Shown: positions 26,340-35,064, counted from the stretch's first letter. The stretch: 42,156 nucleotides of DNA from Candidatus Omnitrophota bacterium (GCA_029568995.1 JAKPYU010000768.1:1-42156); one strand, 5' to 3'. Program-made: numbers and translations. The notes: generated by a model not told the origin, from the sequence alone.

Positions 26340-26500
26340 AGCCGTCCAGTGAATCCCATTCCGCTTCGGTCGGCAGGCGGAATGTTCCCATGCGCCGTTT
26401 GTTGATCTCCAGTATGAACATCCGGCACTGGTTCCACGTGATCTACTCAACCGGATTATTCGGATTGCCGCTGAACTCGGGCGCCGGGGAGATTGACAGC
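26340..26500 (-). pseudogene. Fragment of a formylglycine-generating-enzyme (FGE/SUMF1) domain gene
   Basis: Read on the minus strand from about 26490 downward, one frame gives PEFSGNPNNPVE, a stop codon (TAG), then ITWNQCRMFILEINKRRMGT and FRLPTEAEW. This is the well-known FGE-sulfatase core: NPVE-x-V-S/T-W, then the Cys/helix segment, then G-T-F-RLPTEAEWE. The stop stands where many members have Gln (CAG to TAG). After the Trp codon (26356-26358) similarity ends and repeat sequence follows. Both ends of the domain are missing, so this is a relic. A very short expressed peptide from 26421 is possible but unlikely. No intact copy is present in the window. Confidence 0.75.
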
Positions 26501-26634
26501 CTGCAAGGGGGCCGGTAGGATGCTGATGTGGAGATTTTGGACCACCGCAACGGGTCTGCCCATCGGGCAATCCGCTTGGGTGGGGGATAGCAGATTCAGG
26601 GGGGAAATTCCCATGATAGGAAACCTTCAGCATC
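26501..26634. other. Intergenic remainder, no clear feature
   Basis: The rest of the gap between the isomerase-like gene and the first NHL protein gene. It shows no convincing frame on either strand. It may hold further decayed sequence from the FGE gene, but no family motif is recognisable. Confidence 0.4.
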
Positions 26635-27903
26635 TTGGGCGTGAGACCTCGCACTTTCCTCGCAATACTTTGTCTTCCAGTTTTCATGGTGGTGCATGCT
26701 GAATCGGAGACGCCGCTTCCTCGCGCCTCAATCCGGCCATCGCTCGTCCGGCTGCAGCCCGGCGCAACGCAGGCGTTCAAAATCATCCGCATGGCTGCGC
26801 CGCTTCGGCCTGCGACACTCATGGAAACCGTGACGTGGTCGGTGAACGGCATTCGCGGCGGGAACAAGACCTTCGGCACAATCGATGACCAGGGTGTGTA
26901 TCGCGCTCCGAACGAGGCGCCCTCCCCCCCCGAAATCCACATCATCGGCGAAGTGACCGGAGTCGCGAACCGAACACTGTTTGCCACGGTCATGATGGAA
27001 TCCGATCGGCCGCTTTACGAGATGACGGTCGAATTCTCCGAACCTCTCAAAGGCGCGAAATACTTCAACAATCCCCATTGTGTCACACTGGATATCGACG
27101 GCAATCTTTTGATTGCCGACTATGACGGCAGCCGTGTGCTGCGTTTCTCTCCCGAAGGAAAGTATCTCGGCGACCTGGGCAACGGCATCGGCGAAGAACC
27201 GGGCCAGGTCCACTTGCCCCGCGTCGTTCTAGTCGACAACAAGGGAGACATCTATGTCAGCGACTTGAAGCAATTCGGGCCGCGTGTCCAGGTGTTCAGC
27301 AACAAAGGGAAGTATTTGTATTCGTTCGCTGAAAAGGGAACAGGGTCCGGAGAGGTGTTGCGCGCCCACGGCATGGATTTCAACAGCCTCGATCAGCTGT
27401 TTCTCGTGGATGTGGATGCCATGCGTGTCAACGTCTACACGCACGACGGCTGTTTCCTGCGAACCTGGGGGCGGGATGGCCCGGACATCCAGGATTTCAA
27501 TGCGCCGCACGGCTTGGTCATCGATCCGAACGATGATGTCTTCGTGTCGAATTACTACGGCACAATCCAGAAGTTCACTCCTGAAGGTGAATTCCTGTAT
27601 CAAGTTACGAGGGCGGATCCGCCCGATGGCTCCGTGTATGTCCATTCGATTTGCGGCGACCGTTGGGGAAACCTGTATGCCATGGTCCGTGGGCAGCGGG
27701 GATTCGGCGGCGAGGTCGAGGTCAGCAAGGGAAAACTGGTGAGTCTTGAGAAGTATAACAACAACGGCGATTACATTGCGGGCATCACGCTGACCGTAAA
27801 GGCTCACGCGGAGAATTGGGCGCATGTGGATGACAAGGATAATCTCTACTTTATCTATCGGGGCGAGGATACCGCCGGATTCGAGATCTTCGCGCATCGC
27901 TGA
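26635..27903 (+). CDS. Secreted Ig-like plus NHL-repeat beta-propeller protein, copy 1
   Basis: This 422-residue protein carries a signal peptide, RTFLAILCLPVFMVVHAES. An Ig/Big2-like domain (about 30-130: SIRPSLVRLQPGATQAFKI, VTWSVNGIRGG) follows. Six NHL-type blades (about 140-422) then include HCVTLDIDGNLLIADYDGSR, VVLVDNKGDIYVSDL, HGLVIDPNDDVFVSNYYG and GDRWGNLYAMV. The start is a TTG at 26635 or a GTG at 26641; neither has a strong ribosome site. Three nt separate it from its paralogue, so they form an operon. NHL propellers usually bind proteins or carbohydrates. A scaffold or lyase-like role in the envelope is possible, and no catalytic residues are identified. Confidence 0.85.
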   Translation: MGVRPRTFLAILCLPVFMVVHAESETPLPRASIRPSLVRLQPGATQAFKIIRMAAPLRPATLMETVTWSVNGIRGGNKTFGTIDDQGVYRAPNEAPSPPEIHIIGEVTGVANRTLFATVMMESDRPLYEMTVEFSEPLKGAKYFNNPHCVTLDIDGNLLIADYDGSRVLRFSPEGKYLGDLGNGIGEEPGQVHLPRVVLVDNKGDIYVSDLKQFGPRVQVFSNKGKYLYSFAEKGTGSGEVLRAHGMDFNSLDQLFLVDVDAMRVNVYTHDGCFLRTWGRDGPDIQDFNAPHGLVIDPNDDVFVSNYYGTIQKFTPEGEFLYQVTRADPPDGSVYVHSICGDRWGNLYAMVRGQRGFGGEVEVSKGKLVSLEKYNNNGDYIAGITLTVKAHAENWAHVDDKDNLYFIYRGEDTAGFEIFAHR

Positions 27904-27906
27904 GAC

Positions 27907-29217
27907 TTGGAGAACAGTACACGAAACGTGAAACGAATACATTGGCTCTACCTGCTTTGCACGCTGTCGACGATCCATGCCGCGCTGCACGCCGATCCGC
28001 CGGTTCGAGACGGGGACCCGGATTCAATGAACCGGGCGAGAATCAAACCCTCCATGGCGGACATACAGCCGCGCGGAACGCAGCAGTTTTATCTTGTCAA
28101 AGAAGCGGGCCGCTTAGCCGCCGCTCATGTGCTTCCGAAGGTGCGTTGGTCGGTGAATGGCGTGCCGGGCGGGAATCGCGTCGTCGGCACGATTACCTCG
28201 GACGGCTTGTACCAGGCTCCCGATACCGTGCCGGAGTCGCCGGAAATCATCGTGTCCGGAGAAGTCGAGACCGCCGTGAATCGGCTCCACTGGGCCACGG
28301 TGCTGCTGGATGGGCATCGCCCCGAATACCGGACCGTCCGGTCGTGGACCGGGATGATGGACGATCCCATTACGGTTTACTATGCTCCGCCATCCATGAC
28401 ATTGGAAAATGACGGCAGCATCCTGATCGCGCACATGTCGCGTATCCATCGCTACGCCGACGGGATTGAACCGGTGAGCAAGACCTTGACTCTCACCGGA
28501 GATTCCATAAAGGGAATCAGCGAGGCACGCAATATCGCCGTGGATGCATCCGACCGAATCTTCGTCAGCGATTCGGTAACCGGCCCCCCACGCATCAAGG
28601 TGTTCTCAAAGGATGGGGCCTGCCTGTTCGGATTCGGCATGAAAGGAATCGGCGACGGCAGAGTCATGGAAACTCGGGGGATGGCCTTTGACAGCAAACA
28701 AAATGTGTATATTGGCGATATCGACAGTATGCGCGTAAGCGTTTTCGATTCGTCTGGTGGATTTCTGTGCAATCTCGGTGAAAAGGGTGCGTTGCCGGGC
28801 AAATTGAATGTGCCGTATGGAATCGCCATCGACGCCAATGACGAATTATTCGTGACGAGCTATTACGGGCCTTGCCAGAAACTGACCCGGGAAGGTCGGT
28901 TCATTCTGGATTTTGCCTATCCGGATCCACCGGATGGACCGATTCTGTTTACCGATACCGCCATTGACCGATGGGGGAACATCTACCTGGTTGTCAATGG
29001 AAATGGCGATCCCAAGGGGGGATACGAGCCTGTCCTGGACACCGATGGCCACCGGATCAGCGTCATGAAGTACAACAACCAGGGCGATTGGGTGTGCAAC
29101 CTGCGGATGAGCCGCGCGGACCATCAGCCGCTGCGCGTGGTAGTCGATCGGAATGACCGGGTGTTGGTGCTTTACAAAGAAGACGGCAAGGTCGGCATGG
29201 AGTTCATGGTTCGCTGA
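27907..29217 (+). CDS. Secreted Ig-like plus NHL-repeat beta-propeller protein, copy 2
   Basis: This 436-residue tandem paralogue of the preceding gene has the same plan. The signal peptide is KRIHWLYLLCTLSTIHAALH. The Ig-like domain includes RIKPSMADIQPRGTQQFYLV and VRWSVNGVPGGN. The NHL propeller includes RNIAVDASDRIFVSDSVTG, RGMAFDSKQNVYIGDID, YGIAIDANDELFVTSYYG and TAIDRWGNIYLVV. The first start, TTG at 27907, is 3 nt after the previous stop. A GTG at 27928 would give a more compact signal peptide. The two copies share the order of blades but differ widely in the Ig domain and the last blade. Confidence 0.85.
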   Translation: MENSTRNVKRIHWLYLLCTLSTIHAALHADPPVRDGDPDSMNRARIKPSMADIQPRGTQQFYLVKEAGRLAAAHVLPKVRWSVNGVPGGNRVVGTITSDGLYQAPDTVPESPEIIVSGEVETAVNRLHWATVLLDGHRPEYRTVRSWTGMMDDPITVYYAPPSMTLENDGSILIAHMSRIHRYADGIEPVSKTLTLTGDSIKGISEARNIAVDASDRIFVSDSVTGPPRIKVFSKDGACLFGFGMKGIGDGRVMETRGMAFDSKQNVYIGDIDSMRVSVFDSSGGFLCNLGEKGALPGKLNVPYGIAIDANDELFVTSYYGPCQKLTREGRFILDFAYPDPPDGPILFTDTAIDRWGNIYLVVNGNGDPKGGYEPVLDTDGHRISVMKYNNQGDWVCNLRMSRADHQPLRVVVDRNDRVLVLYKEDGKVGMEFMVR

Positions 29218-29303
29218 TGTTGTGTCACAAAATAGTCTTTACCATCTCGTCAAGTTCTCTATCCTGATTCCCGAATCACTCAATATGCGATGCACGCTCA
29301 TCC

Positions 29304-29367
29304 AAGTAAGGTGGGCTTCAATCCCGTCTGCGGGCTAACTCACCAATTCGTCTGATGATGAGATTTC
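29304..29367 (+). repeat. Dispersed repeat family A, copy 3
   Basis: AAGTAAGGTGGGCTTCAATC and on through CCCGTCTGCGGGCT, ending in GATGAGATTTC. It is the fullest copy of the family and continues into the inverted-repeat element that follows. Confidence 0.65.
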
Positions 29368-29448
29368 TCCCTTCGGTCGGAATGACAGGCGCATTGTCAT
29401 CATGAGAAGCCTCTTGTCATTCCGAACGAATGTGAGGAATCTCATCAT
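29355..29448. repeat. Inverted-repeat (MITE-like) element with about 34-bp arms
   Basis: The left arm 29355-29386 starts ATGATGAGATTT and ends GTCGGAATGACA. The right arm 29415-29448 starts TGTCATTCCGAAC and ends GAATCTCATCAT. The arms pair with a few mismatches around a 28-nt centre. It resembles the common 'TGTCATTCCGAGCGAAGCGAGGAATCT' intergenic repeat type. It lies between convergent genes. Confidence 0.65.
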
Positions 29449-29472
29449 ATCCAAGTCCGGCGGGCTGATATC

Positions 29473-30489
29473 TCACTGTGCTGCGGGGGTCGGTTCGGCG
29501 TACACTTCCTGTGGACCGATGAGGATTTCAATGGTGGCTTTTTCGCGCGCCTCGTTCATCCATTTGGCGAAGGCTTCGATGACCATTTGATCTTCGATCT
29601 GTTTTTTCGCTTCTTCAAAATCCTGTTCATCATCGGTAATCATGAAAATCCAGTATCCCATGGTGGTTTGAAGAACAGGGCTGATGTCGCCTTTCTTCAG
29701 ACCGAAGATCGAGTCGGCGACACCGGCGGGAAACGATTCCCGCGCCGAACGGAGTGGGATGAAGCCCAAATCGCCACCATTGGGGGCAGTCGGAGTGTCT
29801 TCGGAGATTTCTCTGGCGGTTGTGGCGAAGGTTTCTTCATCCGCGCCGGTCAGGTTCTGTCGGATATGTTCGGCTTTTTCTTTGACTGCGACGCGTTGTT
29901 CCGGGGAGGCTCCATGGGGAATCTGAAAGAGGATCGTTCGAATCCGGAGCATGTTCGGGGCGCGGAACTGATCCTGATGCTGATCGTACCACTGGCGAAC
30001 CGCCTCTTCCGTGAGGTTCTTGCGGGCCTCTTCCAGTTTGCCGAGTTGAAACCGTTCCGAGAGAAGTTTGTTTTTGAAACTCAGGCGGAATTCGGAGACA
30101 GGCAGGCCGGTCATTTCTACGAATTTTTCATATTCGGCGGCATCCGGGAACTCGTTCTTGAACGCCCCGATGGCTTTGTCGATCTCTTCTTCGGAAGGTT
30201 CTGCCTGGGTGGCCTGTGCGGATTGCTGGATCAGATAAAGGCTGATCAGAGAATCATACATATTATCCAGTTGTGCTTTCAGGTATTGGCGTCCCTCTTC
30301 CGACCCCGGTTGGATACCGGCTTTGACCAGGACATTGCGTCCCAGGAGATCCAACTCGCTTTTGCGGACTTCCTCCCCGTTGATTCTCATGATCACGGGG
30401 TCTTTTGTTCTTTGTCCGCAGCCGACCAGGAATCCAGCCAAGACAAATGCCCAGAGACAGACGCCGATTGCTCGAACTGTTCGATTCAC
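29473..30489 (-). CDS. Parvulin-type peptidyl-prolyl isomerase lipoprotein (SurA/PrsA-like)
   Basis: This 338-residue protein has a lipoprotein signal, VCLWAFVLAGFLVGCGQ (lipobox LVGC). A SurA_N-type helical domain follows (about 35-175). A parvulin domain lies at about 178-290, with LRIRTILFQIPHGASPEQR, DLGFIPLRSARESFP and VLQTTMGYWIFMI. The C-terminal tail is acidic and Pro-rich. The start is a GTG at 30489, supported by GGAGG 8 nt upstream. It should help fold exported proteins in the periplasm, anchored to a membrane. There is no visible operon partner; the gene is divergent from the polysaccharide group. Confidence 0.92.
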   Translation of the reverse strand: MNRTVRAIGVCLWAFVLAGFLVGCGQRTKDPVIMRINGEEVRKSELDLLGRNVLVKAGIQPGSEEGRQYLKAQLDNMYDSLISLYLIQQSAQATQAEPSEEEIDKAIGAFKNEFPDAAEYEKFVEMTGLPVSEFRLSFKNKLLSERFQLGKLEEARKNLTEEAVRQWYDQHQDQFRAPNMLRIRTILFQIPHGASPEQRVAVKEKAEHIRQNLTGADEETFATTAREISEDTPTAPNGGDLGFIPLRSARESFPAGVADSIFGLKKGDISPVLQTTMGYWIFMITDDEQDFEEAKKQIEDQMVIEAFAKWMNEAREKATIEILIGPQEVYAEPTPAAQ

Positions 30490-30544
30490 CTATCATTCCT
30501 CCATCAGAAGCGATTGCTGGGAATACTATACAAGATTGAGAGAC

Positions 30545-30608
30545 GGTGGACATGGTGGACAGAGTGGACGGGGAACAATTACGAATTAGGAATTACGAAT
30601 TACGAATT
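30545..30608. repeat. GTGGACA and AATTACG short tandem repeats
   Basis: 30545-30569 contains GGTGGACAT/GGTGGACAG/AGTGGAC, imperfect 9-mers. 30577-30608 contains AATTACG, AATTAGG, AATTACG, AATTACG, AATT. The second part resembles 3557-3574, including the AATTGAAGA end. It lies in the divergent promoter region between the PPIase and glycosyltransferase genes. Confidence 0.6.
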
Positions 30609-30643
30609 GAAGAGCAGGAACGAGCCGGGTGGATAGAGAAGAT

Positions 30644-31363
30644 ATGAGTGCATCGAAAATCCTGGTTTTTTTGCCGACCTATAACGAAAAGGGGAACCTG
30701 GACCGTCTTGCCGAGCAGCTTCTTTCTCTGGGGCCGGAGTTTTCCCTGTTGATTGTGGACGACCAATCCCCGGATGGAACGGGGGAGATTGCGGATCAGC
30801 TGGCGCGAGAATATCCGGGGCGGGTGGAAGTGATTCATCGTGCACCGCCACGCGGACGTGGGCTGGCGGGCCGGGATGGGCTGAAGCGGGCCTCGGAGAC
30901 GGATTGCGGGATTGTGGTGGAGATGGACGCCGATCTTTCACACCGCCCGGAGGACATCCCGAAACTGATCGCCGCGATCCAGGATGCGGATGTTGTGCTC
31001 GGGTCCCGGTACATGCCGGGTGGTGGGACGGAAGGATTCGGCCCCCGGCGGCGGCTGAACAGTCGGGTTGCCGGGTTGTTGTCGGAGTATGTGTTGGGAT
31101 TGCGGTATTCGGATCCCACGTCGGGATTCCGGGCATTTAGGCGTGAGGCGCTGGCCTCGCTTCCCTGGGACCGATTCATTTCGGATGGTCCCTCCATCGT
31201 CGGCGAGACACTGTACGCTCTCCGCAAAAGAGGATACCGTATCGCCGAAGTTCCGATATTCTTTGTGGAGCGGCGTGTCGGAGAGTCGAAGATATCTCCA
31301 AAGTTGATTTTGAAATGGATCCTCAATCTCATTCGAATTCGGTTGAATGGTCATCGTCTGTAG
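30644..31363 (+). CDS. Polyprenol-phosphate mannosyltransferase-like GT2 glycosyltransferase
   Basis: This 239-residue GT-A glycosyltransferase begins ASKILVFLPTYNEKGNLDRL. It then has LLIVDDQSPDGTGEIAD, IVVEMDADLSHRPEDIPKLI (the DxD-type site), VLGSRYMPGGG and SDPTSGFRAFRREAL, the order typical of DPM1-like enzymes. No C-terminal membrane domain is present, so it is the short soluble type. The ATG at 30644 is preferred over a GTG at 30629. It should load a sugar onto polyprenol phosphate. The following GT-C membrane enzyme overlaps its end by 49 nt and would use such lipid-linked donors, so the two make a functional pair. Confidence 0.9.
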   Translation: MSASKILVFLPTYNEKGNLDRLAEQLLSLGPEFSLLIVDDQSPDGTGEIADQLAREYPGRVEVIHRAPPRGRGLAGRDGLKRASETDCGIVVEMDADLSHRPEDIPKLIAAIQDADVVLGSRYMPGGGTEGFGPRRRLNSRVAGLLSEYVLGLRYSDPTSGFRAFRREALASLPWDRFISDGPSIVGETLYALRKRGYRIAEVPIFFVERRVGESKISPKLILKWILNLIRIRLNGHRL

Positions 31364-33009
31364 GTCCGGACAACCGTGCAGCCCTGCCGTTTCCCGCCGG
31401 TCGTGGCGAGTCCGGGTTCCTGCCGATGTTCCTGAAGGTCCTGGTCACCGGAGGATTCCTGCTTTATGCGGGATTGTTCGGCTATCACGCCTACGTGTTG
31501 TTGATGTTTCCCTACGATGTGGATAACAGCGAGGGATTCCTGATTTACGGGGGTCACCGACTGGCATCGGGTGGCGGCCTGTATCGGACGCTCGATGAGC
31601 CGCCGTATCTGGTGGACAACTATCCCCCCGTGTATCCGGTTCTGCTCGCCGTCGGGGACCGCCTTCTGGGAACCGGGTTCTTGTGGGGCAGGGGATTGTG
31701 TGTGGCGGCGACCTTCGGCATCGCGGGGCTGATCTACTTGTGGATGAAGGGACTTGCGGGGCGTCGTTGGCACGCATTGCTTTCGGCATTGTGCTTTTTA
31801 TCGTTCTTTCATGTTTATGACTGGGGTGCGTTGGCGCGGGTGGATATGCCCGCCATCTTTCTTTCGGTGCTGGGGCTTGTGCTGGTGGAACGGGGTAAGT
31901 CGGTGGGACTGGCGGCGGCCTGTTTTGTCCTGGCCCTGTGCACCAAACAGACCATGTTTGCCGCACCGATCGCCGCGTTTCTATTCTTGTATTACCGGGA
32001 AGAAAGACGTGCAGCCTTCACACTGTTGATCTCTGTCGGAGCGGCAACCTGCATCCTGTATGGTCTCGTTCAACTCCTTTCGGGAGGGACTTTCTTTCGA
32101 CATGTTTTTCTTTACAACGCCAACGAATACCGCCTGGGCGACTTGCTGATCTATTTCCGTCATTGGTGGACGACCTATTCGGTCCTGGGCGGAATCGCGG
32201 TGTTCTTCTTTCTCCATCGCTGGATTCATAGACGCAGAGACCTGGTGGTTTACTATCTGCTGATGTCATGGATTTCGGCGCTTCTGTGCGGCAAGATCGG
32301 TTCCGCGCCGAATTACCTGCTGGAGATGGTGGCGGCGACTTCCCTGGCGCTGGGATTCTTGCTCGCGGAAGTGGAAGTGGCAGAGCGTCCCACCCGTGCG
32401 GTGCTCAATCTCCTGCTGCCTGTATTGTTGCTGGCACAATTGCTCGGAACCATACACTGGCCCTACAAGCGGGATTTTGCTTATACGCCCACGCGGGAGG
32501 ACCTGTATGAAGCGCGGAATGTGGAGCGGATTGTCAGGGATTCGCCGGGGCCGGTTCTGGCGGAACGTGCGGGGCTTCCGCTTCTGGCGGGGCATGATCC
32601 CATCTATGAGCCGTTTATCTGCACCCAGCTGGTTCGGCAGGGATTGTGGGATGAGACCCCCCTGGTCGAGCGCATTGCCGCAAGAGAATTCCCCCTGATT
32701 CTGCTGTCGCGGGACTTGTCTAAGGAACCTGTGGATCGCGAGCGATTCACGGGGAGATTCGTCGTCACGGTCAGGGAATCCTATGAAATCGAGCAGGTAT
32801 TTCGACGATTTGTTTTGTATCGGCCAAAATCGAAATCCGCATCGGCGACGACTCGTCGCTCTCGCACTCCACCCTTGTTGGATCTTCGGGAGCCGTCCTA
32901 CGAGCCTGCGCTGAAAACGGATACCATCTTCGGAGAGTCGACAGACCACCAGGAGATTCCGGAGTCGATCCATGGAACCACCGAAATTCCCATCCGAACT
33001 GCGCCGTGA
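31315..33009 (+). CDS. GT-C type polytopic membrane glycosyltransferase (GT39/ArnT-like)
   Basis: This 564-residue protein has about ten hydrophobic segments between residues 38 and 390, for example FLKVLVTGGFLLYAGLFGYH and ALLSALCFLSFFHVYDWGAL. Acidic residues follow the first segment (PYDVDNSEGF), as expected for GT-C donors, and VDNYPPVYPVLL is typical of the first luminal loop. A soluble C-terminal part of about 170 residues follows. The start is uncertain: the ATG at 31315 overlaps the previous gene by 49 nt, and an internal ATG at 31426 is also possible. It likely transfers sugar from a polyprenyl-phosphate donor to a periplasmic acceptor. Its stop overlaps the GalT-like gene. Confidence 0.82.
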   Translation: MDPQSHSNSVEWSSSVGPDNRAALPFPAGRGESGFLPMFLKVLVTGGFLLYAGLFGYHAYVLLMFPYDVDNSEGFLIYGGHRLASGGGLYRTLDEPPYLVDNYPPVYPVLLAVGDRLLGTGFLWGRGLCVAATFGIAGLIYLWMKGLAGRRWHALLSALCFLSFFHVYDWGALARVDMPAIFLSVLGLVLVERGKSVGLAAACFVLALCTKQTMFAAPIAAFLFLYYREERRAAFTLLISVGAATCILYGLVQLLSGGTFFRHVFLYNANEYRLGDLLIYFRHWWTTYSVLGGIAVFFFLHRWIHRRRDLVVYYLLMSWISALLCGKIGSAPNYLLEMVAATSLALGFLLAEVEVAERPTRAVLNLLLPVLLLAQLLGTIHWPYKRDFAYTPTREDLYEARNVERIVRDSPGPVLAERAGLPLLAGHDPIYEPFICTQLVRQGLWDETPLVERIAAREFPLILLSRDLSKEPVDRERFTGRFVVTVRESYEIEQVFRRFVLYRPKSKSASATTRRSRTPPLLDLREPSYEPALKTDTIFGESTDHQEIPESIHGTTEIPIRTAP

Positions 33010-34018
33010 CCCGCACCATGGCGGATGGTGCGTGACCACCTACCATCCCGAACGGGAGGCGGCGCTGAATATTCCGCTGGCGGATGACCCGGACAGCGTT
33101 CCATGCGCTTTTTGCGAAGGATATGAGACCTACACGCCACCGGAGCTTGCCGTGGTGTCTCCGGACAGCCGACGGAAGCCGGACAGTTCGGGTTGGCAGA
33201 TCCGTGTGGTTCCGAACCGTCTTCCAACTCTTACGGTGGAAGGCGTGGAAGAACGGGAAGGAGTGGGAATGTTCGACCGGATGCGAGGGGTCGGCGCTCA
33301 TGAAATCGTGATCGAAAGCCCTCGTCACAGCGATCGATTCTCCTCTTTTTCAATAGACCGTCTCTCCAAGATTCTTTCTGTGGTTCAGAATCGTCTTCTC
33401 GATCTTCGGAAAGACATTCGAATGCGGTATATCTCCGCGTGTCGTCTGGAGTCTCCCGATTCGCGGGGACATCTGGCTCATCCCCACAGCCAGGTGGTCG
33501 GTTCCGGTGCGACACCGCCTTCCCTGAAAACCGAGCTGGCCTCGGCGAGAGAGTACTACAACTACAAGGAACGCTGTCTGTTCTGCGATATCCTTCGGGA
33601 AGAGGAACGATCCAAGGATCGCCTGGTGGCCTCCTACGAGACGTGCGTAACCGTTGCCCCGTTTGCCAGCCGATTTCCATTCGAGGTCCATATTCTCCCG
33701 CGTCGTCATTTGCATGACTTCGGCCTGGTACCCATTGAGGACCTTCCGGGCATTGCAGAGAGTCTTCTGGATACGTGTCGTCGCCTCGATGTCGTGCTTC
33801 CCGGTTGGGGGCGCGGATTGTCGCTCCACACAAGTCCGAACACGGTTCCCCGACATGAGTATTGGAGAACCATTCAGCAGGATTATCATTGGCACATTGA
33901 GATCATGCCGATTCCACCTCGGCGACAGGATTGGGCGGAATTGATGGGATTGCCGCTCTGTTCGGTCGCGCCCGAGCGGGCAGCCTCCGCATTGCGGAAT
34001 GCTCCCGGTTTGTCGTAG
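32972..34018 (+). CDS. Galactose-1-phosphate uridylyltransferase-family protein (GalT-like)
   Basis: This 348-residue HIT-superfamily protein has a first CxxC (Cys45, Cys48: PCAFCEG), RVVPNRLPTLTVEG, and GAHEIVIESPRHSD. The catalytic block HPHSQ is at 170-174, with His172 by position as the nucleophile. A second CxxC (CLFC, 202-205) and the C-terminal FPFEVHILPRRHLHDF and YHWHIEIMPIP follow. Family length is right. The residues just before HPH (LESPDSRGHLA) differ from the usual N-x-G-x-x-AG(A/T)S pattern. It may therefore act on another sugar-1-phosphate. It overlaps the GT-C gene by 38 nt and is followed by a membrane protein 2 nt later. Confidence 0.88.
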   Translation: MEPPKFPSELRRDPHHGGWCVTTYHPEREAALNIPLADDPDSVPCAFCEGYETYTPPELAVVSPDSRRKPDSSGWQIRVVPNRLPTLTVEGVEEREGVGMFDRMRGVGAHEIVIESPRHSDRFSSFSIDRLSKILSVVQNRLLDLRKDIRMRYISACRLESPDSRGHLAHPHSQVVGSGATPPSLKTELASAREYYNYKERCLFCDILREEERSKDRLVASYETCVTVAPFASRFPFEVHILPRRHLHDFGLVPIEDLPGIAESLLDTCRRLDVVLPGWGRGLSLHTSPNTVPRHEYWRTIQQDYHWHIEIMPIPPRRQDWAELMGLPLCSVAPERAASALRNAPGLS

Positions 34019-34020
34019 GG

Positions 34021-35064
34021 ATGCTTACCAGACGCCGGATTCTTCTCGTTCTCTCCTATCTCATTACCGTTACGCTTTGCTTCCTGTTGGGACATTGGGA
34101 TCGGATCGGGGCTGATTGCTATTATTTTGAGCGGCTCATCACCGAACCGATTGTCCGGTGTTTCTACCGATCCTGCCTGACAGTCTTTATTCACCAGGCG
34201 ATCTACCATGTTCTTCGTCCGTTCGATGTGATTCCCTGGTATGCCATCGCGATTTCGAGCAGTCTGGCCGGTGCGGGATACCTGTTCGTTTTGTGGCGAT
34301 TCTCCACTTCTCCGTTATTCTGGGTTTTGAATGTATCCGCCGGTTGTGTCTGGGTATTCTTCGGTCATGTGGAGAATTACGCCTGGGTGAATTTTTTTCT
34401 GATTTTGTCGGTGTATGAATTGCGCGAATATCACCTGGGTCGTCAACCGATCTGGAAAGCCTCTGCGGCCTATTTCGCGGCCATTGCCTCCCACCATCTC
34501 GCGATTTTCTACCTGCCTGGATATCTCTACTACTTTCGCGGGCGTTCTCTGGATGATCGAGACCGTGTCGGCATTTTTCTCCCCCTGACTGTTGCATCCT
34601 TGTTTCTCGTGGTCACACCCCTGGTTCTGAAAACGGAAGGGATTGATGTGGGATTCGACCGATTGGTCCCATGGATCAGTCTCTGGGCCAAGAATCACTA
34701 TTTCCTGATCTTCTCCGTGGACCATCTGCGGATGCTGGCTTTCTTTCACGGTGTTGCTGCCCCGTTTGGTGTCCCGTTTCTATCGCTGGTGTTGATTCTG
34801 CTTTATCGGTGGTACCTGCGAGACCGATACCTGGGCGCGCTTGCGGTCATGGTTGGTTGTGGTGTTTTCTGGATGACCTTCTGGCACCCGGACTGGGGAT
34901 ATCGGGACTGGGATCTTTTCAGCCAGTTCGGTCTGCTTGCGAATCTACTCGCCGGTCTGGTCCTTGTCCAAGAAGAACTCCAGGGGCAGGACCTCAAGCA
35001 GAAATCGCTTTGCGAGAGTCCTGGCGATGATTGCGCCGGCCAGCAAGCCGCCCAGGCAGAATAA
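34021..35064 (+). CDS. Polytopic membrane protein of the polysaccharide cluster
   Basis: This 347-residue protein has about eight to nine hydrophobic segments, for example ILLVLSYLITVTLCFLLG and FLPLTVASLFLVVTPLVL. Conserved-looking polar segments are GHVENYAWVNFF and ASHHLAIFYLPGYLYYF. The C-terminal tail is short, charged and Gln-rich. The ATG at 34021 comes 2 nt after the GalT stop. An open frame further upstream lies inside GalT. It probably belongs to the GT-C-like or polymerase-like membrane proteins of glycan synthesis, but no family motif is certain. Its last 120 nt overlap a minus-strand gene. Confidence 0.7.
   Translation: MLTRRRILLVLSYLITVTLCFLLGHWDRIGADCYYFERLITEPIVRCFYRSCLTVFIHQAIYHVLRPFDVIPWYAIAISSSLAGAGYLFVLWRFSTSPLFWVLNVSAGCVWVFFGHVENYAWVNFFLILSVYELREYHLGRQPIWKASAAYFAAIASHHLAIFYLPGYLYYFRGRSLDDRDRVGIFLPLTVASLFLVVTPLVLKTEGIDVGFDRLVPWISLWAKNHYFLIFSVDHLRMLAFFHGVAAPFGVPFLSLVLILLYRWYLRDRYLGALAVMVGCGVFWMTFWHPDWGYRDWDLFSQFGLLANLLAGLVLVQEELQGQDLKQKSLCESPGDDCAGQQAAQAE

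Noticed and set aside
26421-26421. Intact FGE gene on the minus strand starting at 26421
   Set aside because: The frame starts inside the conserved domain, has a stop just upstream and loses similarity after EAEW. It is a fragment.
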